This document shows, in pieces, positions 34,791-45,625 of a DNA stretch of 64,000 nucleotides; position 1 is the first letter of the stretch, and every line of letters begins with the position of its first letter. Below the pieces are notes generated by a model. It made no database searches and was not told where the DNA came from. It saw only the letters and a list, made by a program, of their open reading frames with translations. Both the position numbers and the translations under genes were made by a program. The stretch is taken from NCBI RefSeq assembly GCF_023898315.1, contig NC_064615.1, positions 5,342,501 to 5,406,500 of the forward strand, in the 5' to 3' direction. Source of the DNA: Schistocerca nitens (Eukaryota; Arthropoda; Insecta; Orthoptera; Acrididae).

Positions 34791-37001
34791 TTCAAATTCA
34801 ACGCCAGAGGAGCACTAGTTTAAGTACCAGTTGTGCTCCCACTGGACTCACGAACTCTGTACAGCAATTGAGGAAAAAAATTCGAGTTTTATTTGTGAAA
34901 AGTGCAATTCGAGTAATGTTTTATAATAAAATATGTTTAGTTCTTTGTTAAAATAGTTTTTGTATCCTTTACTGCTGAGTTTATAGCTAACTGGCCACTT
35001 TGGCCGACCTGAAGGGGCAAAGTGGCGGCTTTGCCACTTTGTGATAACTGCATTGTTGACAGTACTTACTTCGATTCTGAGATGATTAAACTGTTACGGA
35101 TAGTACCTGAGTAGTTGTGGATTGTAATCAGTGGTTTATATATGCGTATTTCCGTCTATTGTTAGTCTGCACAAAAAATATGAATACCCTAGCCTGGCCA
35201 CTTTGCCCGGATCTCCCCCACGAGTTTTCTGATTCCAGTTGTGATTCGTTGATTACGTAGCTTTCTTTGTTTTGCTAAGTGCTCGGTTTCACACTTTTGA
35301 GTATTTAAAACAATTTTCCAATCCTTGCCCTACGTTGACACCTTATCGAGCACTCGTAGGTCAGAACTCCCTGTCTGGACTGGGGTGCCCTGCACGGCCA
35401 ACCTCCTCGTCTCGGCGCCGCCGCTCGGCCTCTGGGCGAGCAGCCAGACGGTGGCGCCGCCACGGCTGCGGCGGACGGACGCCGAAGCGGGCTGCGTGAC
35501 CGCGCGGAACACGATTCCAATTTGGGCGCGCTCTTTAGTGTAATAGGCTGCCGCTCGCCGGCCGCCGGCGGCTGCTGGTCGTCTAGAGTCGCCGTCAGCG
35601 TCCGTCCGTCTCCCCCCCTCCCCCCCCCCCCCCCTGCGGTTGTTTTTCTGGGAAGAACGGCGAAGCCACGGCGGCGTCGTGCACCTCAAATTACAGGCTC
35701 GCGCCCTAGCCGACCGTTACTTTTGGGTGCTCCTCTCCGAGATACTCGCTGCGCGGAATCTCCTATTTATATCGTTACAAGCGAAGCATCGTCGCCTTTT
35801 TTCAAAAAGTGCTCAGCATCAAATAAGCACAGCCCCTAGAGACGCTCTGGTACAATTGCAAACTGTAACCAAATTGTCTATTTTCTCCCTAGAATCAGTC
35901 TTCTCTCTCTCGACATACCTGCATATCTATTACACCGTGCGTCTTGGGTGACCTGTGTCATATACTGTCCTCTTTCACTGTTCTTACAACAGTTCCTTAT
36001 ATTTTTCCTTATGCAATTAAGTTAATGTGTACTCTACTAAAGGGCACCTTCCAGTGTACGTTTTGAATAAAGCCGGAAGCGCATCAGAAACATAAATTTT
36101 CACAGCAAAACGTGTGTGCAAGCCACAGCAACCTAACAAGACGTAGTGTTCACAGATGAGCAGGAGAAAAGTCTGCCGAACACAAAAACAACAAAAACAC
36201 TTTCGGCACACACTAATAGCCAAATACTACAATAATGGCATGGTGTAGTAGTTAACATCTGTGGCCTATTATGATTGGCAGCCCCAGAAGGAACACAATG
36301 CGAAATAAAAGAGAAATATAAGAAAAAAGAAACAAATGAGAATGCCACAACCGTGGTGATACACATGTTGGGTGTTAAGGCAAAACAATAATTTGTTTAT
36401 TTGTTAAAAGGCGGGCCCACCCTTAATTTATTATTATTTTCCGCAAGGACAGGTACTGAGCCGAATATGAATGTTCATGTAGTCCACAGGTCTCAAGGCA
36501 CCTTTGTTTACGTCTACACGTTTTATGCAAGTCGAGGTGAGTGCCCACCATAACAAGACACTCCTTCCAGGGCCCGCGTCCGTGACGCGCTGCACGTCGG
36601 CGTGTACGGACACGATCTCCGACCTGGTGTGACAAGAAGCGTCATTCACCCTGCAAGACGACTCGTTTTCACAGACCCCTGTTCCAACCTCGATGCTCTC
36701 GTGCCCACTGCAGTTGTCCTTGACGTCGAATCAACTCGAAAACGAGTACGTATCGTCTCCTGCGCAGCCCCACGTACCTGAACTGCCAGCACTGAAGCGA
36801 TTTTACCCGCACCAGCGTTTCAGATCTGCTACAGGTCATCACCTGTCCCACTCTACAGAGCGAGCAAGACGTTCCATGAGGAGGCTTCGACGTCCAACAC
36901 ATTTGTCACCTACTCTTCGTGTCGGAGTCCTTTAACCGCTTTGCGTATACTCGGGACAGTTTTTATTTATTCTCGAGTCAGAAACACACAAATTTACAGT
37001 A

Positions 37002-37048
<47 letters not shown>

Positions 37049-38329
37049 TATTTACTGTATATTACATGTGCCCAGTACACCATCACAGGACGTATCTTCT
37101 GTTATGGAGCCCCATCTCTTCAGGTTATCACTGGATCGTCCAACTCCTGATCGTAATCTGTTTAAAGATTTCCACACCGACCAGCTCTCGTTGTGTCCAG
37201 GTGGTAGTTCTTCAGCTTCTGGCGTCTGCAGGTGAGGCGTCGACTTCTTCCGTAACTCCAGCCTTGCCTTCTCTGGTGAAATGGTGAGCTTCTCGGATGT
37301 TCTCTGGAAGCTCTTTCGCGATCTCAGCCGTTGCTGTGGTGGATTATGCATCTGCTCGGGACAGTAGAACGCTGACAGTTGACCAGTTACCTAGTTTCTG
37401 AGCTTCCTGTTCGAAGGCGCGGTGTTATGGCGATGTGGCCTTTGTCGAAATCGGTTACGTCAGTGGATTCCCGAAGTTGTGGCCCGTGTCATCGCTAGAT
37501 CGATCCCATACTCGCCTCTTCTCCGCTTATACGGGGTGTTGCAAAAATATTGCGACAAACTTCTAGAGGTTGCAGAGAGTGTCTCGAGGATGGGAACCTG
37601 TGATTAGCGGCGTCACCGAATGACGCCACAAAGCGTCGAAGTTAGGGGCGCGCACGCCTCCCACCGGGTGAACCTCCGGCAGCACACGTGACTGTGTACG
37701 CTGTCGGACTGCACGTGGAACGCCTCGCGACGTTGCCTGCCATTCGGTCAGGCCGACTGGTAGCCAAGACCGCCACAGGAGAAGATGCAGCTGGCTGCTG
37801 CGTGGACGGCCCTCGTCCCCTACGAGTGCGGTGCTCTGCTGCCGCGGTGGATGACTGTTTCGGACACGGGTTTCCATCTGCAGTTTATTTTTCTCCTGGA
37901 ATCCCCTAAAATATACAGGCTGTGAACGCTACATTCATGTCATTTGAGAGAATTAAACTCAGGTAGAGGAACAAGCATTCCGGACGCATATTAAAGCCCC
38001 CTTTACACGAATACCAAAAAAGCCATTATTGGTCGGCAGGACTCAAAGAAAAATGTAGAGTCGTAGGTGAAGAAAATGAAAGTGGTCTCCGACAAAATGT
38101 TCCAGTTAGTTGAAAAGGATCTGCAATTAGAGTTCTTTTTCCTGAAACTGACAAGGATCCTGGGCGTGATCCCAACATTCGGCTGTCGTAATAAATGTGA
38201 CAAATAAAGGTTTTTATAAAATGGGTGGCAAAGAGGGAATTCTAAAGCAATTGTACACAAGGACACGCTTCACAGCATATAAGAAATCTCTCTTAAAGTT
38301 CGAACACGCTCTGGCGGGCTAATAAGTAT
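34791..38329. other. no gene recognised; GC island, AT microsatellite, repeat-like DNA
   Basis: 34990-35210 contains repeated GCCACTTTG/CAAAGTGGC words able to form a hairpin. 35380-35660 is GC- and CpG-rich with a 15-C run at 35620-35634. (AT)21 lies at 37005-37046. Two stretches (about 36680-36930 and 37430-37530) resemble dispersed locust repeats I cannot name. 37550-37920 is GC-rich and unrecognised. No exon or RNA gene supported. Confidence 0.4.
37005..37046. repeat. (AT)21 microsatellite
   Basis: Uninterrupted AT dinucleotide repeat; produces an artefactual Tyr-Ile repeat frame. Confidence 0.98.
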
Positions 38330-38700
38330 CTCTCAGGAGTAACAATAAACCGAAGAAAGACGAAAGTAATGAGAATAGCGAGAAGGTTAACATCAAAATT
38401 GGTGGTCGGGAAGTAGGCCAAGTTAGGAAATTCGGTTACCTTAGGAGCAAAATAACACATGACGGACGAAGCAAGGACGAAATAAAAAGCAGAAGAACAC
38501 CGCCAAAGAGGGCGTTCTTGCCCAAAGGAAGCATAATAGTATGAAACATAAGCCGTAATTTGAGGAAGAAATTTCTGAGATTGTGCGTTTGGAGTACGGC
38601 ATTGTATAGTAATGGAGCAATCGGAACGGGAGTGTGGTGCTAGAGCAGAATGCTGAAAGTTACGTAGACTGGTAAGGTAAGGAAAGAGTCGGGCGAAGAA
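38330..38700 (+). pseudogene. RTE-like (second family) relic
   Basis: In shifting frames the plus strand reads INRRKTKVMRIAR, then words equivalent to FGYLRSKITHDGRSKDEIKS, PKRAFLPKG, NLRKKFLRLCVWS and ALYSNGA. These match the RTE region after the catalytic motif (INKSKTRIM ... YLGSKITDDGRSREDIKCRL ... KSFLKVFVWS). Many stops. Neither end can be fixed. Confidence 0.6.
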
Positions 38701-39447
38701 AGGAACGCACAGAAAACACTGAAAACATGATAGAACAAGTATAAATCAACAGATAAAAATGAGTAACTGAAGGAAGTTGCCCAATGCTGCAGGCGTTTAT
38801 CGTAAAACATTTTATTTTTAACAGGACAAGATGTTTATCGCATCGCTTCATCATCCGGTTATGTCAATATGTCATTTTACGAGTTTACTTTCCTCCTGAT
38901 GATGACAAATTTAAATTTGTCGAAACCACGGTGTATGGTTTAATTGTGCAACAGGTGGGCTGTTATTTTGCACACCTTTCATGTTTCTGGTATTCGCGAC
39001 AACGAGGACGCGACGTTACGGGCCGGGACGCGGCGCGCCCTCGGCACGTGAGCGAGTCCTCTCGCCGGCCGCTGTCTGCATCGCCTACCGCTCGTCTGCT
39101 CCGCCGCCGCCTCCCGTCTGGGTCAATGTTGAGGCCGGGAAGCGGCGCGCCTCCCTTCACCGCAATTACCGCCGCCCGCCGTCCGTTTCCCAGATCCCGG
39201 CTCGGCCTTTCTTTGTGTACCTAATGAATGCGTCTCAACTGGGACACCGCGCTGATGCCGATCCGGAAGGCCCAGATTCCGCGCACATTCCAGGGGCGAC
39301 TGCCGGGAAAAATCGTCGTGGCTTCACTACTCGTTACTCGATGTCTCTACAAATTACTTACATTTCTCTCCGCTGTGGGCGGGCCGAAAGCGGCCGAATC
39401 GGCGACTCCTTATTTACGGCATTAAAAAATTGCGCAAAATTGGGAAA

Positions 39448-39681
39448 CAGTCTGCATTGCAAAGTTATTTAATTTCAATAACGCGTTTTGGGGTATCACT
39501 AGATTATGCAAAAGTAACTGGATAGGGAAACCCATCCGTCACACAGTCATGAAGGATGAGGGATTGACAGGATTCTTTATGACTCTACGACGGATCGGTT
39601 TCGTATCCAGTTACTTCTTACGATGCCCCAAAAGGACGAAACGCTTTAATGAAATTAAATAACTTTTGTTACCCAGACTGC
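39448..39681. mobile_element. small inverted-repeat element (MITE-like)
   Basis: Left CAGTCTG....CAAAGTTATTTAATTTCA...CGTTTTGGGGTATC and right GATGCCCCAAAAGG...TGAAATTAAATAACTTTTG....CAGACTG are inverted repeats, extending inward to AAGTAACTGGATA / TATCCAGTTACTT. Each arm is about 75 bp around a ~90-bp centre. No coding capacity. Target duplication not fixed. Confidence 0.75.
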
Positions 39682-39749
39682 TTTTCAGTTTGAAATAATA
39701 CGAAGCGGTTGCTGTTCGAAGCGGCCATAATGGAATGCAATAAAAGATT

Positions 39750-41105
39750 GCATTTTAAGTCAACAACAGAAGATTAAAGAAAAGCATATGATTCGACTGA
39801 CAGGGAAACCTTATTCAACTCCAGAATGAATTTTCACTCTGCAGCCGCGTGTGTGCTGATATGAAACCTTATGGAAGATTAAAACTGTGCGGCGAAAGGC
39901 AAACGTCCCAGATTCTCAGCAGTGGTCCGACATACAGTTTTAATATGCCAAGAATTTTCATTATTCAACTCCTTAAAAGAGTTTGAAGCTGACAACAAAT
40001 CAGTGGCAGTCGTAAAAGACACACAAGTACAAAATACAAGATAAAGTTTTTATGTACAACCTCCAACGTTTTTCAGATCAAAACTGGTGTAAGACTAGGA
40101 GATGGACTGTCTCCACTCTTATTCAGTTGTGTACAAGAAACCTTTATCAAGGAATGGAAGAAAAGAACAGAAAATGGAGGAATTAAAAAAAAAATTAGAA
40201 TTGGAAGAAAAGGAAATAATCTAAGAATTGGATAATCTAAGAACTTATTGTTCGGACTTTGCAGACGATCTTCCCACCTTGCCGCTAAATGTGCTACGCA
40301 GCTTCAAAAGCAGACCTATGCAAATCTTTTGAAAAAAACAGTCAATACTATGATGCGAAGGAGATATCAAAACGCCTGAACTGTTTACGGAAGAATAAAA
40401 AAGGCTACAAAATTCAAATATTCGGATGAAATATTGCAACCAAATGCTTTGGACAAAGAAACAAACTTAATTTGGGGCGAAGAAGTAGAAGCAGCTTTTC
40501 AATTAACAAAAAACCAATGTAACAAGACACCAATAGTCGTAAATGCTCTCATTAGAACAAAACGCTTGTATGCTTCAGAATCCAGTTCGTTAAATACAGA
40601 CAAACGACGACGTGGAATATAAAAGGAGGAAGGGAAAATAATAATAAAAAAATCTTGAGACCAAAATATGACTATGTCAAACGGAAATTAAGAATCAGTA
40701 TAGAAGTTTATGAATGAATAGAAAGAACATTAGACACAATGAGAAGGAGAGTAATTGTATTCTATGGCCACATAAACATGCTATATGAAAGATGAATAAC
40801 AAGAAGAATTTTCAACTTTTTTACTGGAAATCCAAAAACATCAATGACGTGAATTAAAGAAGTTAAACCAGACCGGAGGGAAAAGGAAATAACGGGAACA
40901 AATAGGAGAAAGAGAAAAGTTCAGAGCAAAAATAGAAAGAATCAAGGGCTCCCAGGAGAAAACAAAGAAAAAGACAGACCCAATGCGGACGAGAGAAAGA
41001 AGAGAACAACGTAAGGAAATAATAAAAAAACTATTGGAAAGAAAGAAAGGAGCAAAGGAAGAAGGCATTAGTTATTTCGTATAGGTCACAGTAGGCCAAA
41101 CAAAT
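39750..41105 (+). pseudogene. RTE-like (third lineage) reverse transcriptase relic
   Basis: Plus-strand pieces are in RT order. KAYDSTDRETLFNS is split by a 138-bp insertion and resumes as LKEFEADNKSVAVVKDTQ. Then come IKTGV..GDGLSPLLF near 40080, EWKKRTENGG, and FADDLPTL near 40258, which keeps FADD. Later parts read LQKQTYANLLKK and GYKIQIFG. The purine-rich 3' part (40830-41080) encodes a charged tail with ...EIT.EQIGERERF.., RTRERRK and ERKKGAKEG in one frame or another, resembling the KHSERMK-type tails of insect RTE proteins. Multiple stops. Confidence 0.7.
39823..39960. mobile_element. 138-bp non-autonomous element with subterminal inverted repeats
   Basis: Inserted in the RTE-like relic with a perfect 12-bp duplication TTATTCAACTCC (39811-39822 and 39961-39972). 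Ends carry similar inverted words (AGAATGAATTTTC and GAATTTTCATT; AGATTAAAACTGTG and CAGTTTTAATAT). It looks like a decayed, internally deleted relative of an abundant insect repeat that contains TTTTCACTCTGCAG. Confidence 0.75.
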
Positions 41106-42260
41106 GAAAATAATTAAGGTAGAAATACGTCGTGATGTTTATAACAAAATGATAGTGCTATGACGTGAATTATATTTTTTATATATATACGATGTGGAGT
41201 GCCACTGTAAGTTGAAGAGTTTGGCACAAGAGTCGAATTCAACCAGTAAGAAGACTGAAACCGAAAAATCGTATTGTTGGGGGCTTCTTGTAACTGAGGG
41301 GTTGGGGGAAGGGGGAGTTGTGATGCGAGAAGTATTGGGGAGGGTACTGTGTGGAAAAGATTGTGAGATGTCTGTGTGTGGAGGAACTGGCAGGTAGGAG
41401 ATGAGCGTTAGCAGGTGAGTGGGATGCTTGTTGAGCTAGGATATGATGGGTTAGAGCTTTCTTTGAGGTCGGATGGGAGGGGATGAATAGAGTAAGGTTT
41501 GATTATGTGGAAGGATAGATATTAGGGATGAGTTCATGGTCTGGGAAGGTAAGGTGATTGACACTGCGTTGGGAAAGGATACGGAGGGTTTGGAGATGGA
41601 GAAGAGGTGGAGCGTGTAGACAGATGTGCGGCAACAGCACAAGGTTTTCAAGAATGGGGGAGGTGATAGTGCATGGGAGAAGTGGTCTAGGCGTTTGAGG
41701 GAATAACCGTCCAGTCTGATGCACACGACGTAGCTTCATTTTCCCGTTATTGGTAGGAATGTGCTGCAGTGAATTGGTGACTCTTTCGGATCGTGTACAT
41801 AGCAGTAAGTGTCACCTTTGGAAAGTTAAGGGCCGTTTGCTTATATTTAAATGATAGCAGCTCAGAAAAAAAGCTGTGCAAATGTAGGGCCACCTGCAGT
41901 AATGAGTGAAGGAAAGGTTAGACAGTGATGACCATTATTTAGAACGATGAAATCGTGCACCAAGTGGACGAAAAACTGAAATGTAATTGGCAGTGGGCGA
42001 CTGGTGCTGTGGCCAGTGAATTTCCTCGTACTGGACGTACCAGTATTAACACTAAAATCACGAAAATGCACAGATATCGCAAACTGTGTGCAAGTTGGGT
42101 ATCGAAAATGCTTACCAACTAACACAAAGAGTAAAAATTTGTAAGCAGATCAGCGTTTTTAGACCGCTGTCGACAAAGTGAAAATGATTGTTACGAATAA
42201 CGAGACGTGAATATCCTGCAAGGGTAAATCAAAATAAATATCAGTGGAATGCCTTGATTT
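41106..42260. other. no gene recognised; strand-asymmetric block
   Basis: 41190-41760 is G/A/T-rich on plus with almost no C (pyrimidine-rich on minus), giving long leucine/proline/serine frames on minus that I do not take as genes. It may be the 3' region of an unidentified retroelement. The rest is unrecognised. Confidence 0.35.
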
Positions 42261-42273
42261 CCACCCCTCAGTT

Positions 42274-42467
42274 TTTAAAAATGGCTCTGAGCACTATGGG
42301 ACTCAACTGCTGAGGTCATTAGTCCCCTAGAACTTAGAACTAGTTAAACCTAACTAACCTAAGGACATCACAAACATCCATGCCCGAGGCAGGATTCGAA
42401 CCTGCGACCGTAGCGGTCTTGCGGTTCCAGACTGCAGCGCCTTTAACCGCACGGCCACTTCGGCCGG
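42274..42467 (-). mobile_element. tRNA-derived SINE (Ser/Leu-like head)
   Basis: Near full-length copy. Right end GCCGGCCGAAGTGGCCGTGC (A box), GGTTCGAATCCTGCCTCGGG B box near 42390, shared body and CAGAGCCATTTTTAAAA end. Perfect 13-bp duplication CCACCCCTCAGTT at 42261-42273 and 42468-42480. Confidence 0.95.
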
Positions 42468-42482
42468 CCACCCCTCAGTTAA

Positions 42483-42985
42483 AATCTTCTTTTCAGAGTA
42501 GCATTTACTGTCAATGTCCTCAGTTATTTCTTGCATATATTCTAATCTCTATCTTCCTATACAAGTTTTGCCCTTTACGGCTCTCTCTTAATACATATCC
42601 TATAACTCTATCCCTTCTCCTAGCTAGTGTTTTCCATATATTCCTTTCCTAGCTGAATCTGCGAAGAATCTCCTCTACGTTATATTTACTTAATTTTCTG
42701 CATCCTTCTTCAACACCGTTCGGCACAGTTCTGTTCTTTTCTGGTTTTCACACAGTCCATGGTTCGTTTGTAAACAATGGTGCATTGCAGGTGTACATTC
42801 TCAGAAGTTTGTTTCTGAAGTTAAGTCCGTGCGTTAGTCTGCTTCTTATATTCTACTTTCGTCGTCCATCGTGCGTCATTTTGTTTCCAAGCTCTGTCTA
42901 CTACATGATCCCTAGTTGTGATGCTAAATTTTTCATTAACCTCATTTCTGCCACACCTCAATACTTTCGTTTCATTTGAATTACT
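42483..42985 (-). pseudogene. RTE-like (second family) relic
   Basis: Minus-strand pieces in broken frames: SLETK...T.DD near 42890, FRNKLLRMYTCNAPLFTNEP near 42800, EEGCRKLSKYNVEEILRRF near 42680, ERNIWKTLARRRDRVIGYVL near 42625 and YARNN at the end. These align with NEEVLRRT.EERNVWKTLTR and the YGCETW region of 21897-22085 and 23115-23510. A SINE lies just downstream. Confidence 0.6.
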
Positions 42986-43344
42986 CTTCGTTCTTATCCT
43001 GTGCTCTGTGAGAGTGAAGAACGAACTGTCTAGGTGCGTCGCAAAGGTTCGGTTTACAGGTTGTTTGCTAATCGTAGTGATGGAATTCGTGAATAAGATA
43101 ATGAATAGTCAGTGGAGTTGCGTGGCCGAGAAATTACTATTAGCGAACGAAAAGAACCGGGCAGCATTACGAAATAAAAGAAACGGAAAAGTCATTCCTA
43201 CATGAGAATGAAACGATAAGACCACTGAAATAAAAAAAAGGTTTTGATAAAATGTAGGAAGTTAACACTGCGACTACGAAATGGAATCCAAACAAACCTG
43301 AAGCTACCTCGACTTCAGATCTATTAAATTACCCTCCTATAGGT
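42986..43344. other. unrecognised stretch
   Basis: No feature recognised. Confidence 0.35.
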
Positions 43345-43590
43345 TGAGCGAGCGAGGTGGCGCAGCGGTTAGCATACTGGACTCGCACTCGGCAGGCGAA
43401 GGTCTAAGCCCGCATCGGGCATCCCGATTTAGGTTTTCCATGATTTCGCGAAATCGCTTCAGGCAAATGCCGGCACGATTGCTTTGAAAGGGCGCGGCCG
43501 ACTTCCTTCCCCATCGTTCCTCAAGCCGATGGGACCGACGGCCTCGCTGTTAGTTCCACCCCCCCCTCCCCAAAATCAACCAACTAACCA
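43345..43590 (+). mobile_element. tRNA-derived SINE, family B
   Basis: Starts with GAGCGAGCGAGGTGGCGCAG, containing an A box (TGGCGCAGCGG, 43358-43368), then ACTGGACTCGCACTCGGCAG, a degraded B box near 43401, then the body GATTTAGGTTTTCCATGATTTC, CAGGCAAATGCCGGCACG, GCGCGGCCGACTTCCTTCCC and an end CCAAAATCAACCAAC. Same family as 57286-57513 in opposite orientation. Target duplication not fixed. Confidence 0.85.
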
Positions 43591-45591
43591 AAATACAGAT
43601 TGAGAGCTAAAATGTGTGTTCATGAGCAGTTCATTATGTAACTTCGTTCTTTTAGAAACATAATAAATAAATACTAATTACTATACCTTTAGGAATTTTT
43701 AAACGAACTGTGTCTGTATTTTTTATACGTACTATCATTGCTGAGAAGATTTTACCAGTTTTTAATTATATTTCATACGGAACAACGCCTCGGATAATTA
43801 CGGTATTGTTTAGTGGCGATAGCTGTGGAATAAATTTCCGGTTATAATCAAGATACGTTGTTTTCGGGCATCAAAGTGATAATCTTCAGATATCTAAAGC
43901 TAAGATACGTGTCACGTTAAAATAATCCTTCTAAAGGCGACTACAACACGATCAGAATTAATCAGGCATAAAAATTTCAACTTATTTCAATCCTGCCCGA
44001 TGTTTGAAACGCTGGAAGAGGCTAAGATAAGACAAACGCATCCGTAACCTGCCAAGGAGTGGAAATGTTGGCACACCTGTTCCGTTACGAGAGGACCCTC
44101 AGCGCAAGCGTCGTACTTGCCCTCGCAGTCACTGCCGCGGCTCTTAAAATAAATTACAAGAAAATGGCCAGGCAATTAGCGTTTAACGCCAGTGAGAGAG
44201 TTGTTGGGCCATTATGTAAGAAACTATAACGGTCCGTTTGACCTAATACACAGACCGGGACAAACTTACGACATTACGCAAGGCTTTATTGTACAGTTAA
44301 CGGCGCTGTATTTTGCGGGAGTGAATTTAAGCGATCTTTTGAGTTCGTAACGACTCGCTTAAGAAAGAATGGGAGCACTTCTACAAGACTATCGTACATT
44401 GATCACTATAGCCCATTGCTTGAGTAGTTTTTTTTTCCACCCACTAATTCACATTGCAGTCCTGTTACACCTCAACACCAAAGACGCGACCACTACTGTA
44501 ATTTGAGGTGTCTATGAAAAAGTGCCACCTAATGTAAAATTAGTGTCAGGAAATGTCACTCTTATATTTTGTTTGTTGTTGGGGAGGGGCAAGAGCAACC
44601 TCCGTCGGGAGTAGATGACACATACAGGTAATTGCTGTTCCGTCGTTTCCCTTGCAACTAAGGATCACCGAAAACACCTGAAAGCACTGCTTTGTCTGCT
44701 GAGTGTTTGACTCTCTGTTTCCATGAAATATATTACAGTTTTGGGGTTACATCTGGTGTATCTGCTGTAGAAACTTCCATTTTATTGTTGCTTTTTTTTG
44801 TATGTTTCATTCCCTGCCGAAGTGACGAAGATACTTTCGACCAGATTCCACCGGGAGCGGGACATGTGGATACCGAAATGAATATGTCGTGGGCGGAGTT
44901 GCCAACTGCAGTATGTTGACTGATGAAAAGTACAGCTTTACCACAAGCTTGATTGCAATTTCGTGTGCGAAAGAGTGATTCGCTGTATTTTTTTTTTACT
45001 GCGATGTACCTGTCACGTGTCTATTTCTCTGAGGCAAATTCTTCACCTCCTAAGTTCTCTCTCAGATGTGGGGTTGGAAGACATATTTTGATACAAACAG
45101 GTAGACATACTACATACAGCGATGAGAAGTTTCATAATCACTACTGGGTGTTGTAGTGAGTAGAAAGTCTATGCTTTTCCCAGCAAGACTCTACTAGAAA
45201 CAGTCATTATTGCGTTCCCCAGTAGACGCCGCTTCAGTATGGGGAAATGAAACGGACTCATTCGCCCAGAATCGTGCACTACGGCAGGCACATGGCACAT
45301 CACCTGTTAAGGGACTTCACACAGCCCAAGTGTCAGGTGTGTCACCCCGTCCTACCCCTTCTCCCCAATCACAGTCCCAAAAAACAGGGAAAGGGAAGAA
45401 TTTCAGGACATTGCACAATCCTCAGACGAGAAGGTGTGGAGGTTCCAGAACAGTCATATTCAGGTGTTTGGACACATCATGCATTGTAGTATGAATACAA
45501 GATGGCCAGGACCGTTGACACCACAATTAGTATCTTACAAATGAAGTAGTTAAAGGATCATAACACCAGACAACCAAAGGTAATGGACAAA

Positions 45592-45625
<34 letters not shown>

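Noticed and set aside
36941..37150. Frame with a Tyr-Ile repeat
   Set aside because: Artefact of the (AT)21 microsatellite.
44692..44919. 75-codon frame with a hydrophobic segment resembling a signal peptide
   Set aside because: Hydrophobic run is plausible by chance in T-rich DNA; no cysteine pattern or family recognised.
45210..45494. 94-codon frame with Ser/Pro/Gln-rich middle
   Set aside because: Two overlapping frames on the same strand are similarly open; no recognisable family.
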